The notes under the pieces were generated by a model. It searched no databases, had not been told where the DNA came from, and saw only the letters and a program-made list of their open reading frames with translations. Below, one piece after another: positions 14,222 through 22,171 of a stretch of 38,425 bases of DNA; the stretch's first letter is position 1, and every line of letters begins with the position of its first letter. The position numbers and the translations under genes are program-made. The DNA lies in NCBI GenBank assembly GCA_003132305.1, contig PKXJ01000012.1:2152-40576 (forward strand), in the 5' to 3' direction. This DNA is from Acidimicrobiaceae bacterium. Its GTDB lineage: Bacteria; Actinomycetota; Acidimicrobiia; Acidimicrobiales; RAAP-2.

Positions 14222-15418
14222 ATGATTATCACCCCCACGGAACACGATGCTCCATGCGAGAGTTCAGACCCCATCGAACTACTTATCAAGGAGGCCCGAC
14301 AGAAGGCACGTCGGCGTCGTCTCCGAATAAGTGCTGTTCTTACTATTGCGTTGGCCTTCGTGGTGCTGCTACTACTGCTCGTCGCGGGTGGTGTACCAAG
14401 CAGTGCGAAACGAACGACGGGTAACAAACCCGCTCGCACGGTCGGTGCGAACCTCTCGTCGGTCGTCATTCCGCACTTCGCCCTACCCGTCGACATTGCT
14501 GTAAGCGGATCCCACGCGTGGGTAGTGAACAATTATATGAGTTTGAAATCGCCGCTCGCCAACTCGGTCATCGAACTCAACGTCTCCAACGGTTCATTGG
14601 TGCGCGTCATCAGCCTTTCTCACGTCGTCGGGGGACTCAACGCGCCCAACAGCATTGCCGCGAGCGGTACTCACGTCTGGGTGACGGACTTGAACCGCAT
14701 CATCGAACTGAACGCGAGCAACGGGTCGGTGGTGCGCGTCATCAAGGCCAAGCCTCAGTTGCACGTCATGGATCCCGCGCCGCTGTTCGCCATTACTGCG
14801 AGCGGTACCAAGGTATGGGTGGCGAACTTGAACTCGATCATCGAGATTAACGCGAGCAACGGCTCGGTGGAGCGAGTCATCAACGCTAAGGCCGACAGGT
14901 TTAGCATGCCGATCGACATTGCCGTGAGCGGTTCGCACGTGTGGGTGATGAACAATGTCCTAGGCGACAGGATCACCGAGCTCAATGCTTCGAACGGCTC
15001 GCTGGTACGCGTCATCAACACTAAAGCCGACGTATTCGGCGAGAACGGGCTTATCGCCAGCGGTTCGCACGTGTGGATTACGAAGTGGAACAACAACTCG
15101 GTCATCGAACTCAATGCTTCGAACGGCTCGGTGGCACGCGCCATCAGGTGTTGTGCTTTCGCCGGAATCGCTTCGCCCTCCACCATTGCCGTGGGTGGTA
15201 CCCACCTGTGGGTGACGACGAACTTGAACTCGGTCATCGAAGTCAACGCGAGCAACGGGTCGGTGGTGCGCGTCATCAAGGCCAAGGCCGACGGATTCGA
15301 TTACTCTCCCACTGTCTACGCATTTGACGCCATTCACGTTTGGGTGGTGAACACCCAAAGCAACTCAGTGACTGAACTCAACGCGAGCAACGGCTCGTTG
15401 GTGCGCCTCATCAAGTAA
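14222..15418 (+). CDS. Membrane-anchored YVTN-type beta-propeller protein
   Basis: A strong AAGGAG seven bases upstream supports ATG 14222. The protein has 398 residues: cytoplasmic PIELLIKEARQKARRRRLRI, one membrane helix (about 38-60), a short linker, then seven or so repeats. Each has a G(S/T)HVWV strand and an ELNASNGSVVRVI strand, spaced about 42-50 residues. This YVTN-like spacing predicts a seven-bladed propeller outside the cell. Asn-Ala-Ser-Asn-Gly in every blade is strikingly uniform, also at DNA level, suggesting recent repeat expansion. The N-terminal motif pairs it with the 12483-13805 protein. Control by the double ATAGTACTAT site is likely. Ligand unknown. Confidence 0.82.
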   Translation: MIITPTEHDAPCESSDPIELLIKEARQKARRRRLRISAVLTIALAFVVLLLLLVAGGVPSSAKRTTGNKPARTVGANLSSVVIPHFALPVDIAVSGSHAWVVNNYMSLKSPLANSVIELNVSNGSLVRVISLSHVVGGLNAPNSIAASGTHVWVTDLNRIIELNASNGSVVRVIKAKPQLHVMDPAPLFAITASGTKVWVANLNSIIEINASNGSVERVINAKADRFSMPIDIAVSGSHVWVMNNVLGDRITELNASNGSLVRVINTKADVFGENGLIASGSHVWITKWNNNSVIELNASNGSVARAIRCCAFAGIASPSTIAVGGTHLWVTTNLNSVIEVNASNGSVVRVIKAKADGFDYSPTVYAFDAIHVWVVNTQSNSVTELNASNGSLVRLIK

Positions 15419-15585
15419 TTCTGCGTCGGGGATTGACGGGTGAGAGCGCTTGAACTCGAGCGAACCAGGCATTGCGCCCTTTCACTTCGAAATTGAACTG
15501 AATACGAGGCCGCAGTCACGGGGAGGAATGTGCCATCCGCAACTCGCGCCTCCGACAACAATCAGACCTGCGACAAAGGAAGTCG

Positions 15586-15627
15586 CCAGTGCATGGTTGC
15601 AGATCTGTCACGTCGGGTCTGCGACAC
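15586..15627. repeat. Interspersed repeat family R2, copy 3
   Basis: CCAGTGCATGGTTGCAGATC then TGTCACGTCGGGTCTGCGACAC, the best-preserved copy, lying in the 260-bp gap after the propeller gene. Copies 1 and 2 are 3.4 kb away. Confidence 0.65.
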
Positions 15628-15678
15628 AGTGAATCATTGGGTTGCTTCTGCTACAGCCTGCAAATGGAAGTTCGATCG

Positions 15679-16170
15679 CTACCTATAGGAAAACGAACTC
15701 TTGACCTTCCCGGTCGTCGCGTTGACAATGTAAATCTCTTCGTGGTTGACAACGCTTACTTGGCTCGGACCGAGAGACGGAATGGCGAGCCCGCGAACTG
15801 TGATCATGTACGTGGCAACACGCTTCGGCCACTTGGACTTCGTTCCAATCCAATCATGAACGATGTCCAACTTGTTGACAAAGCCGCCGAGTGAGACCGA
15901 GTACACCCACGAGCCCGTTGGCATCGTGAATTGGTTCTTCAAGTCATTCAATGCCATTTGGGGCGACAGCAGAATCGCGTGCAGGGCCGCGTTTGACAGG
16001 GGGGTGAAGCTAATCGACCCATCCGTCAACGCTCTCTTTGGCAATGGAATGAATGTCTTGACACTTAGACCCCTAGTTTCGGGATAACTGGACGCGCCCC
16101 CAACAGTCGGACCAGTGAAAAGTGCCGCAATGAAACTAACGGTCGCGATGGCTAAAAGAGACTTTCTCAT
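15679..16170 (-). CDS. Secreted hypothetical protein
   Basis: The 163-residue protein has a Sec signal peptide (MRKSLLAIATVSFIAALFTG, with cleavage probably near VGGASS) and no further membrane segment. The mature part includes a WVYSVSLGGFV strand and ends with a beta-rich segment, VSVVNHEEIYIVNATTGKVK, that resembles the propeptide/PepSY-like 'V..D..TG.V' closing strand. No firm family. It is divergent from the iron permease operon, but its start is 470 bp from it, with the iron box nearer the permease. Confidence 0.6.
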   Translation of the reverse strand: MRKSLLAIATVSFIAALFTGPTVGGASSYPETRGLSVKTFIPLPKRALTDGSISFTPLSNAALHAILLSPQMALNDLKNQFTMPTGSWVYSVSLGGFVNKLDIVHDWIGTKSKWPKRVATYMITVRGLAIPSLGPSQVSVVNHEEIYIVNATTGKVKSSFSYR

Positions 16171-16336
16171 AGGTATGCCTTCGATTCGCCAGATGCGTCC
16201 TGTGCCTAACTATTGTCGCCTAGCACCTTGGAATTACGTCGGGAGAGGAATATTCTCTGTCGAAAATTTGTGAGATCAGCTATTCCTCCAGCTCAGTTCC
16301 GACAAATAGCCGTCAGGGTCTGCCACCAGTCTTGTT

Positions 16337-16354
16337 GTGTCGGGTCTTCGACAC
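16337..16354. repeat. Hairpin related to repeat family R2
   Basis: GTGTCG-GGTCTT-CGACAC is a perfect 6-bp stem with a 6-base loop. It shares TCGGGTCTNCGACAC with the right end of R2 copies 1 and 3, so it is a partial copy. It lies in the 16171-16641 gap, which otherwise holds only the iron box. Confidence 0.5.
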
Positions 16355-16588
16355 CAACAAACTCCGAGTGACTCTGAATCCATTCGCTGCTTGCTTCTTT
16401 TCTTTCTGAACTGAGCCATGCAGTTTGCGGGTGCTGTGACACACACCCTGTGGACCGACGCCCATCAAAGAGTGGTCATCTACATTGGCTAAGAAGCGGA
16501 AAAGACATGGGGCGAGAATGGTCCCTTCAACGCCAAAGTTACCGTCGAGTCGCGCTTTTTCCAATTCGACATTGATACTTCAGTATAG

Positions 16589-16607
16589 TTCGGTTAGCCT
16601 AACCGAA
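16589..16607. promoter_or_regulatory. Iron box (DtxR/IdeR-type operator)
   Basis: TTCGGTTAGCCTAACCGAA is a perfect 19-bp palindrome matching the DtxR/IdeR consensus TTAGGTTAGSCTAACCTAA at all but two symmetric positions. It lies 34 bp before the iron permease start, where binding would block transcription. The downstream operon also encodes a DtxR-family protein. Confidence 0.9.
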
Positions 16608-16641
16608 TACCTCTACAACGAGTCTCTAGACGGGAACACAA

Positions 16642-17553
16642 GTGATTCCGACTTTTGTCATCTTCCTTCGAGAAGGCATCGAAGCCTCGATGATCGTAGC
16701 GATACTCCTCGCTTACTTGCAACGCATCGGCAAGCGGCGGCATTTTCGCGATGTCTTTTGGGGTGTTGCCTCGGCTCTATTGCTCGTGTTCGGTGGTGGC
16801 GTTGCAGCGTTCTTTCTCATTAAGCAGTACGAGGGTTCGAACGTGCAGACCTACTTCGAGACGGCGACTTACATCCTCGCGGCCGCGATCTTGACCTACA
16901 TGACTTTTTGGATGCAGCGCCACGCGAAGGGACTCGCCCAGGAGCTGGAACGTCGTAGCGATCTCGCGCTCTCCAAGGGAACTCGGTGGGGTCTAGGGCT
17001 GCTCGCTTTCCAGGCCGTTGGTCGCGAGGGACTCGAAACGATGGTCTTCACTCTTGCCATTGTTTTTGCCAACTCTCGGCAAGCCTCAACCCCAGTCCAT
17101 GGCAATCTCGTGCTCCTGGGTGCAGGACTCGGCCTGGTTGCGGCGTTGGCGGTCGCCTATGCCATCTACATGCTGGGGGCAAAGCTCAACATGCGAAAGT
17201 TCTTCCGAGTACTCGGCACCGTCCTCATGATCTTTGCTGCCGGACTACTCGCCGACGCCGTCGAGAACATGCAGCAACTGCACTGGCTGCCGTTCGGTGA
17301 ACACGTGCTCTGGAATTCGTCGGGAATGGTCTCGGAGTCGTCGAGCTTTGGCGACGTCTTGCATTCTCTGCTGGGCTACGCCGATCATCCAACATTGCTA
17401 CAGGCCTTCGTGTGGATCGCCTACGTTGCGGTCAGCGTCGCATTCTTCATGCGCATCGGACGAGGCGGACCGCGTCGTGATATCAAGTCCAGCAAGTCGA
17501 GCGCGGCGTCATCGCCAAACGGCAATCCGACGCCCGCTGCAAGGGAGGTCTAG
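16642..17553 (+). CDS. efeU: FTR1/EfeU-family iron permease
   Basis: The 303-residue protein has seven predicted membrane helices and both signature motifs of the FTR1/EfeU family: REGIE near residue 10 and REGLE near residue 128 (R-E-x-x-E, which carry ferric iron). The last 30 residues are a charged cytoplasmic tail. It starts at GTG, directly behind the iron box, and its stop is adjacent to the ATG of the DtxR-family gene (TAGATG), so the two form an operon. EfeO and EfeB partners are absent here, so it may act alone or with partners elsewhere. Confidence 0.9.
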   Translation: MIPTFVIFLREGIEASMIVAILLAYLQRIGKRRHFRDVFWGVASALLLVFGGGVAAFFLIKQYEGSNVQTYFETATYILAAAILTYMTFWMQRHAKGLAQELERRSDLALSKGTRWGLGLLAFQAVGREGLETMVFTLAIVFANSRQASTPVHGNLVLLGAGLGLVAALAVAYAIYMLGAKLNMRKFFRVLGTVLMIFAAGLLADAVENMQQLHWLPFGEHVLWNSSGMVSESSSFGDVLHSLLGYADHPTLLQAFVWIAYVAVSVAFFMRIGRGGPRRDIKSSKSSAASSPNGNPTPAAREV

Positions 17554-18225
17554 ATGTCGAGCAACAATTCGGCAACTGTTGACAAGTATCTGGAAGCTAT
17601 CTTCTACATCGCCTTCGAGGGCGAGGTCGTGCGTCCGGGACGTCTAGCGAAGTGGCTCTCGGTAAGTCCGCCGACTGTATCAGAGGCTCTCGGTCGCCTG
17701 CGACGCGACGGCTGGATAACGATCAAGGAGGATCGAAGCGCCGTACTCACGTCAGCGGGGCAAAAGGCTGCGTCGAACCTTGTGCGGCACCACCGAATCC
17801 TCGAACGCTGGCTTACCGATGTGCTCGGTCTTGACTGGGCGACCGCCGACGATGAAGCCGACCGATTGTCCTCCGCGATTTCCGATTTCTTAATCGATCA
17901 GATCGACGCCTCGCTTGAGCGACCCCTAACCTGTCCGCACGGCAATGTAATCCCCGGACGTGCGGCCCCGTATGGCAAATTGACTGCGCTCGCGAACCTT
18001 GCCGTCGGCACGCCAGCGACGATCCGACGTATCTCCGAAGTCGCCGAGCACGACGCACGTGAACTGCTTTTGATGCTCGCGGGGCACGAGATGGCCGAAG
18101 GTTCTTTAGTGCAGGTTGTCGACGTAGCTATCGCGCAGGACGAGATAGGCGCTCTGGTCGGAGGAAAGCGAGTCGCCCTGTCCGTGGCGGCCGCGCAACT
18201 GATTTGGGTGGAAGTCGCCACGTGA
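17554..18225 (+). CDS. DtxR-family metalloregulator with unusual metal-site residues
   Basis: The 223 residues comprise a winged helix (LAKWLSVSPPTVSEALGRLR near 31-50), a dimerisation domain and a C-terminal SH3/FeoA-like domain (about 150-223). HHRILE keeps the H79/E83 pair of DtxR numbering. By my alignment, M10 is Lys (DKYLEA), H98 is Asp (ADDEA) and the C102/E105/H106 trio is D/S/S (EADRLSSAIS). The CPHGN motif of many family members is kept. The canonical activating metal site therefore seems absent, although an iron box controls the operon. It may sense by other residues, be constitutively active, or leave the box to another IdeR. Confidence 0.85.
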   Translation: MSSNNSATVDKYLEAIFYIAFEGEVVRPGRLAKWLSVSPPTVSEALGRLRRDGWITIKEDRSAVLTSAGQKAASNLVRHHRILERWLTDVLGLDWATADDEADRLSSAISDFLIDQIDASLERPLTCPHGNVIPGRAAPYGKLTALANLAVGTPATIRRISEVAEHDARELLLMLAGHEMAEGSLVQVVDVAIAQDEIGALVGGKRVALSVAAAQLIWVEVAT

Positions 18226-18306
18226 GTTGGACGCAGACTCAGCGAGCGGCTCGCGTTGCGACGAAGTGTTGAAGTCGGCCCCCCGACACCAGTTAATCGG
18301 GTCTTT

Positions 18307-18412
18307 GAATCGCGACGGGATTCGTGTTGAGCAATGTTCTTCCAAATCTTCAACCCATTGCCCAGTCGGCGCGACCGTTGGGACGCATGAGTCCGCAGAG
18401 TATGCCTACATT
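18307..18412. repeat. Junction-flank repeat, copy 1
   Basis: This about 106-bp block contains TTCTTCCAAATCTTC and CCCAGTCGGCGCGACCGTTG and ends at TTTGGTGCGCC, the edge of a tRNA-Lys half. The same block precedes the tRNA half at 37410 (37297-37409). It is probably the conserved right end of an integrated element. The 18226-18759 gap has no gene. Confidence 0.75.
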
Positions 18413-18434
18413 TGGTGCGCCTGTTGATTAAGAG
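18413..18434 (-). repeat. tRNA-Lys 3'-half junction, internally deleted
   Basis: TGGTGCGCC joins directly to TGTTGATTAAGAG. Both pieces are the ends of the 45-bp tRNA-Lys half at 28954 and 37410, and the 23 bp of T-arm between them are missing. The left flank matches that of the 37410 copy, so this was once a full junction. Confidence 0.75.
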
Positions 18435-18717
18435 GCATACGGAGACCGCTCTAGCCGTGACACACGCATCGCCAACGATCGGCAGTCAAACGCGCAATGA
18501 TCATTTCCGTTCAACTCGCGAGCATCGTACCTGATGAAAAAATTGTCGCTTCGTTGGTCCCGGCGTTGGTCTCCCAGAGTTGGTTGATACGTGCCTCTCG
18601 ATGTACTTGCCACAAAGAGCGCCGCCCGCACGACTGAGCGTGAAGTTCCAAGAGGTGTACTAGCAGGCACCTCCGCAGAGCGTTTCACCATTCGCTAGAG
18701 TCGGAATCCTTCTTCAC

Positions 18718-18757
18718 CGCAAACACCCCCGGGCCACTCGATCCGAGGGTGTCTGCG
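18718..18757 (-). terminator. Stem-loop downstream of the secreted FN3/MBG-like gene
   Basis: CGCAAACACCC and GGGTGTCTGCG form an 11-bp stem with one mismatch, immediately after the minus-strand stop at 18760. A T-run is not obvious, so termination is likely but not certain. Confidence 0.55.
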
Positions 18758-18759
18758 TT

Positions 18760-20136
18760 CTAGAACTGGCTGTAGTGCACGTTGCAGGATTTTCCGCTAC
18801 CCAACGTGATGCGAAAGACGTGGATGCCCCTTGGTGTTCCTGATCGCACGGTCACGCGTACGGTCAATCGTTTCCCCGTGTCGTGAATCACGCGTGCCGT
18901 GGTGCGTCGACCCATGTTGCTGATGACCTTCGGTTGACCGAAGAAGCCGGTTCCCAAGATGGTCACGTTCACGGTTCGACCGGTCCAAGCGCCGCCGACC
19001 ACCCTCGTTGCGCGGAGGGGGACCTTGGAGAGCGCCGAAATCACGAGTGAGCCCGCGGCGTAGTTGTACGTGGTTGCGTAGACGCCTTGATCGGTGCTGG
19101 GCGTCACGACCACCGTTGCGTTCGCGGGCAGTGCGAGGTACGTGCCCACGGCCGACGGTGCGATGGTGGACGTCGCGTAGACCGTCGGAGCGACGCCGGT
19201 GTAGGTGAAGGTGTCCTTGGTGACGGTGGCCCGATCGGCCGCCGTGAGCCCGGTTACCACCGCCGCGATGTCAACGGGGTGACCAACGGTCACGTTGGTC
19301 GCTCTCGCCGTGATCGTGAGTACGCCGGGTGTGATTACGACGGAGTGAGCACCCGCGGCGGACGTGAGGTAGTCCGTGCCGTTGCCCACGGAGGTGATTG
19401 TTGCGTAGTAGGCGTCGCCCGGGGTCAGACCGGTAATGGTCTCAGTGCCGGTGGTGTTACCGGTGACGACCTTCACAAGTGAGCCGTCCTTCGCCAATCG
19501 AATGGTGACGGTGCTCGTTTTGGCATTGACGTTGGGCGCGAAGTTGACGACGATCGAACTTGGTGAAACGAGGGAGACCGACGGTGCGACCGGCGTGGCC
19601 AAGGTCTGGGTCACCGTGATGACCGGCGACTTGGCGAGAGTGGTCTCCGTTCCGCCCGAGGTTGACTTCTCCGTCGCGATCCACGTCGCGGCGCCGACGC
19701 TGGTGGTTGCGGTCGCGCCCGGCCCCTTGGCGGCCTTGGCGCCGTAATTAATGGTGAGGGTAGCGTCGGCGGCCAGGTTCACACCGAGCACGACGATGGT
19801 CTGACCGTCGATCGAGACCGTACCGGTGCTCGCCGTCGTGTAGCCGGCGGACGTGCCCGTCGTTGATGGAGCCGACCAGCCCGGAGGGACCGTTAGGTGG
19901 ACGCCGCCACTCGACACGCCACCGGTGGCGGCGGTGTACGTGAAAGTGATGACGTGGCCGGTCGAGCCATAAGTGACACTCGTGGTCTTGGTTGTCATGG
20001 TCCCAGTGCCGTTCGCCGCCGCGGCACTCGCCGGCCCCGCGACCCCGAGAACCAGTCCCGACGCCACGAGAAGTAGTTGGAGCAGCCACTGGCCCAGCGT
20101 GCGAAGCGCCTTTGGACGAGGGTCACCTGGTTCCAT
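18760..20136 (-). CDS. Secreted multi-domain surface protein (FN3/MBG-like)
   Basis: GGAGGT precedes the ATG. The 458-residue protein has a signal peptide (LGQWLLQLLLVASGLVLGVA, cleavage after PASA). It then has a Thr/Gly-rich immunoglobulin-like region (40-160), an FN3-like domain (about 175-260: VAPSVSLVSPSSIVVNF, ending TITGLTPGDAYYATI), an MBG-like domain (about 265-365: TITARATNVTVGHPVDIAAV) and an IPT/TIG-like C-terminal domain with NVTILGTGFFGQPKV. One Cys lies near the end (SCNVHYSQF). No sortase motif or membrane anchor is present, so it is likely released or cell-wall associated. A surface or adhesion role is inferred. Confidence 0.75.
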   Translation of the reverse strand: MEPGDPRPKALRTLGQWLLQLLLVASGLVLGVAGPASAAAANGTGTMTTKTTSVTYGSTGHVITFTYTAATGGVSSGGVHLTVPPGWSAPSTTGTSAGYTTASTGTVSIDGQTIVVLGVNLAADATLTINYGAKAAKGPGATATTSVGAATWIATEKSTSGGTETTLAKSPVITVTQTLATPVAPSVSLVSPSSIVVNFAPNVNAKTSTVTIRLAKDGSLVKVVTGNTTGTETITGLTPGDAYYATITSVGNGTDYLTSAAGAHSVVITPGVLTITARATNVTVGHPVDIAAVVTGLTAADRATVTKDTFTYTGVAPTVYATSTIAPSAVGTYLALPANATVVVTPSTDQGVYATTYNYAAGSLVISALSKVPLRATRVVGGAWTGRTVNVTILGTGFFGQPKVISNMGRRTTARVIHDTGKRLTVRVTVRSGTPRGIHVFRITLGSGKSCNVHYSQF

Positions 20137-20344
20137 GATCGGACCTCCAGTTGTTCACGACATCGTCGATCTGACGATCTCCATCGATTGCTTCATTCGC
20201 GGACAGTCCCTCGATGTTCTGTGCCATCGAGGGCCGTTCGCCGGTCCAGTTGGCCATTGGGTCGAGCGACGGATAACTCTCGCTACTCAACTGCGGTCGA
20301 AGAACGGGTGCTTCGGTGATTGCTACAACCTCCTGGTCGGTCAC
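20123..20344 (-). CDS. Possible small acidic protein upstream of the secreted protein
   Basis: GTG 20344 opens a 73-codon acidic frame (MTDQEVVAITEAP..., SLDPMANW, NEAIDGDRQIDD) whose stop overlaps the start region of the 18760-20136 gene. Composition is protein-like but no family or clear ribosome binding site is seen. The rest of the gap to 20825 shows no gene. Confidence 0.3.
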   Translation of the reverse strand: MTDQEVVAITEAPVLRPQLSSESYPSLDPMANWTGERPSMAQNIEGLSANEAIDGDRQIDDVVNNWRSDHGTR

Positions 20345-20825
20345 TTCTGGTGCGGGACTGCGCTTACTAGTGCGACTGCCCTGGATGCCAGACGAGGGCT
20401 GCTCGCACGGGGGCCTTCTCGAGAGTGATCTTCACGAACCGGTTTCCATCTCAGCGATGGCTAACCAGCGCGAAAACCCTCGTGGTTGAGGCTAACCCTA
20501 CGGGCGGTGGTACACGATAAATCGGCAGCAACGTGAGGTCTCAGACAATTCTCAATGTCAGACCAATGAAATCGGTCGTTGCGTCCGGGACAAAACGATC
20601 ACATTGTGGAACCGCCACTGTCAGACGGCGTGCGAGCTCGTGAACGGGAGATCAAATGATGCGGACCTAAGGATTCGAATCGTCATGCGTATGGGGTTAG
20701 CTCGCGACATCTGGTGTCAAAGTGCAAGTCTCTTGGTCCCTATGAAAGTTCTCGCTCCCGTTGGTCTCGGGACAGAATCGATGCGGCTGTGGGAAGGACG
20801 AAGACCATTGCTGGTCTGATTAAAT

Positions 20826-20870
20826 TGGTGCGCCGGCCGGGGCTTGAACCCGGAACCTGTTAATTAAGAG
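20826..20870 (-). repeat. tRNA-Lys(CUU) 3' half, junction of cargo segment one
   Basis: On the minus strand: CTCTTAA (anticodon loop with CUU), a degenerate 3' anticodon strand, AGGTT, the T arm CCGGGTTCAAGCCCCGG and the acceptor 3' strand CCGGCGC plus ACCA. It differs from the other full copies at two positions. Beyond the anticodon loop the sequence becomes CGAGTTCCATA instead of a tRNA 5' half, so this is an attachment-site relic, not a gene. Confidence 0.85.
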
Positions 20871-21070
20871 CGAGTTCCATAGCGTTGTGCAGTGTCGCTC
20901 TAGTTACGTATGTCTTGAAATTTCAAGCAAACGCGTTGTTCTGAGTCGGTCTGGTTGGTCTGAGTTGCGCTGGTGTGTGGGATTTTTCGTGGGATTTTTC
21001 TTGCCGCAAAACTCGAAGAGGAGAAGAGCGGAAGACGTGCGGGTTCGCTTCGGGTCTCCCGCGCTGCTGT
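20871..21070. other. Conserved left end of cargo segment one
   Basis: After the tRNA half come CGAGTTCCATAGCG and a perfect 14-bp palindrome CTTGAAATTTCAAG (20914-20927). A block GGTCTGAGTTGCGCTGGTGT with GTGGGATTTTT twice follows. The same order recurs at 28999-29130 with the palindrome at the same distance. On the minus strand the block reads NPTKNPTHQRNSDQPDRL, ending at a stop at 20904, which may be the tail of a lost gene such as an integrase. Confidence 0.7.
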
Positions 21071-21075
21071 AGGTT

Positions 21076-21270
21076 TCACGGATTAGAGCGGAAAATCCTT
21101 TCAATGAGGTTGAAGTAACTCTCATGGGCGAGTTCGAGAGCACGGGCTTCAGAAAAAGCGAACCAACCAATCGTTTCGTGTTCATCCGGTGCAGCGTTTA
21201 TCGGCGTTCCCTTCCATCGATGAAGGATCCAGAGTTTCAAAGCAAGCTCACCTTCCGCCAATCGATTCAT
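21076..21270 (-). pseudogene. NUDIX hydrolase C-terminal remnant
   Basis: MNRLAEGELALKLWILHRWK then GTPINAAPDEHETIGWFAFS and EARALELAHESYF resemble the second half of MutT/NUDIX proteins (WxGTPxNxAPDEHxxIxWF). The NUDIX box (GX5EX7REUXEEXGU) and the N-terminal half are absent upstream, so the gene is truncated. The cut lies about 110 bp from the ABC transporter gene end. Confidence 0.65.
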
Positions 21271-21385
21271 CGTGGCACGACGAATACGCCCGTTTAAGCT
21301 TTCCACGAGAACACGCAATTTCGCTCCGTGAGACAAACTGCACCCGGCGCGCCCGGACTCGCTCGAATGGTACAGCGCCCGCCCG

Positions 21386-22171
21386 CTATTTCTCTTTGCC
21401 GTCGCCGACGAGTCTGGCGATGAAGAGACGAGCCCTGTCGGTTTTCGGGTTGAGGAGTACTTCCTTTGGTCGGCCCCGTTCGACGACAACTCCGTCATCC
21501 ATGAACACCACCGTATTGGCGACCTCTCGAGCAAACTGCAACTCATGCGTTACCACGACCATGGTCATGCCTTCCTCCGCGAGATCGCGCATTACCTTGA
21601 GTACCTCTCCAACGAGTTCTGGATCAAGGGCCGAAGTCGGCTCGTCAAAGAGTATGAGTTTCGGGCTCATCGCCAGCGCGCGTGCGATGGCGACCCTCTG
21701 TTGTTGTCCGCCCGAGAGTTCGCGCGCGAACGAGTCCCTACGATTGGAAAGACCCACACTCGACAACATCTTCATCCCAATCTCATCCGCCTCTCTCTTT
21801 GCGATGCCTCGCGCCAAACGAGGCGCCAGCGTTACGTTGTCGAGGACTGTGAGGTGGGGGAACAGATTAAAACGCTGGAAAACCATGCCGATGTCGCGAC
21901 GTTGGCGTGCCGTGTCGCGATCCTTTAGTGCGACCAAGTGTCCTCGACGAGGCTCGTAGCCAATCAGTTGATCGGCCACGACGATGGTGCCCGAGTCGGG
22001 CGCTTCGAGGTGGTTAATGCAGTGCAGCAACGTACTCTTCCCCGATCCCGAGGGGCCGATTACGCATACGACCTCGGCCTTCTCACACGACAAACTCACG
22101 CCACGGAGCACCTCGTTATCGCCAAAAGACTTACGAAGGTCTTCGACGACGAGCAGAGGGCGATCACTCAC
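21386..22171 (-). CDS. Polar amino acid ABC transporter ATP-binding protein
   Basis: The 261-residue protein has all ABC ATPase motifs: GPSGSGKST (Walker A), FQRFNLF (Q loop), LSGGQQQR (signature), LILFDEPTSALDPE (Walker B) and VTHE (H loop). Closest in character to GlnQ/HisP/ArtP ATPases. It overlaps the permease stop by 8 bp, so the two are translationally coupled. It energises uptake by the permease and binding protein encoded upstream on the same strand. Confidence 0.93.
   Translation of the reverse strand: MSDRPLLVVEDLRKSFGDNEVLRGVSLSCEKAEVVCVIGPSGSGKSTLLHCINHLEAPDSGTIVVADQLIGYEPRRGHLVALKDRDTARQRRDIGMVFQRFNLFPHLTVLDNVTLAPRLARGIAKREADEIGMKMLSSVGLSNRRDSFARELSGGQQQRVAIARALAMSPKLILFDEPTSALDPELVGEVLKVMRDLAEEGMTMVVVTHELQFAREVANTVVFMDDGVVVERGRPKEVLLNPKTDRARLFIARLVGDGKEK

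Noticed and set aside
14594-15358. Several long antisense frames across the propeller gene
   Set aside because: They arise from the repeated, GC-biased codons of the propeller and show repetitive low-complexity translation.
20826-20870. Complete tRNA-Lys gene at this and the other copies
   Set aside because: Only the 3' half from the anticodon loop to CCA is present. The flank cannot supply a 5' anticodon strand, D arm or acceptor strand.
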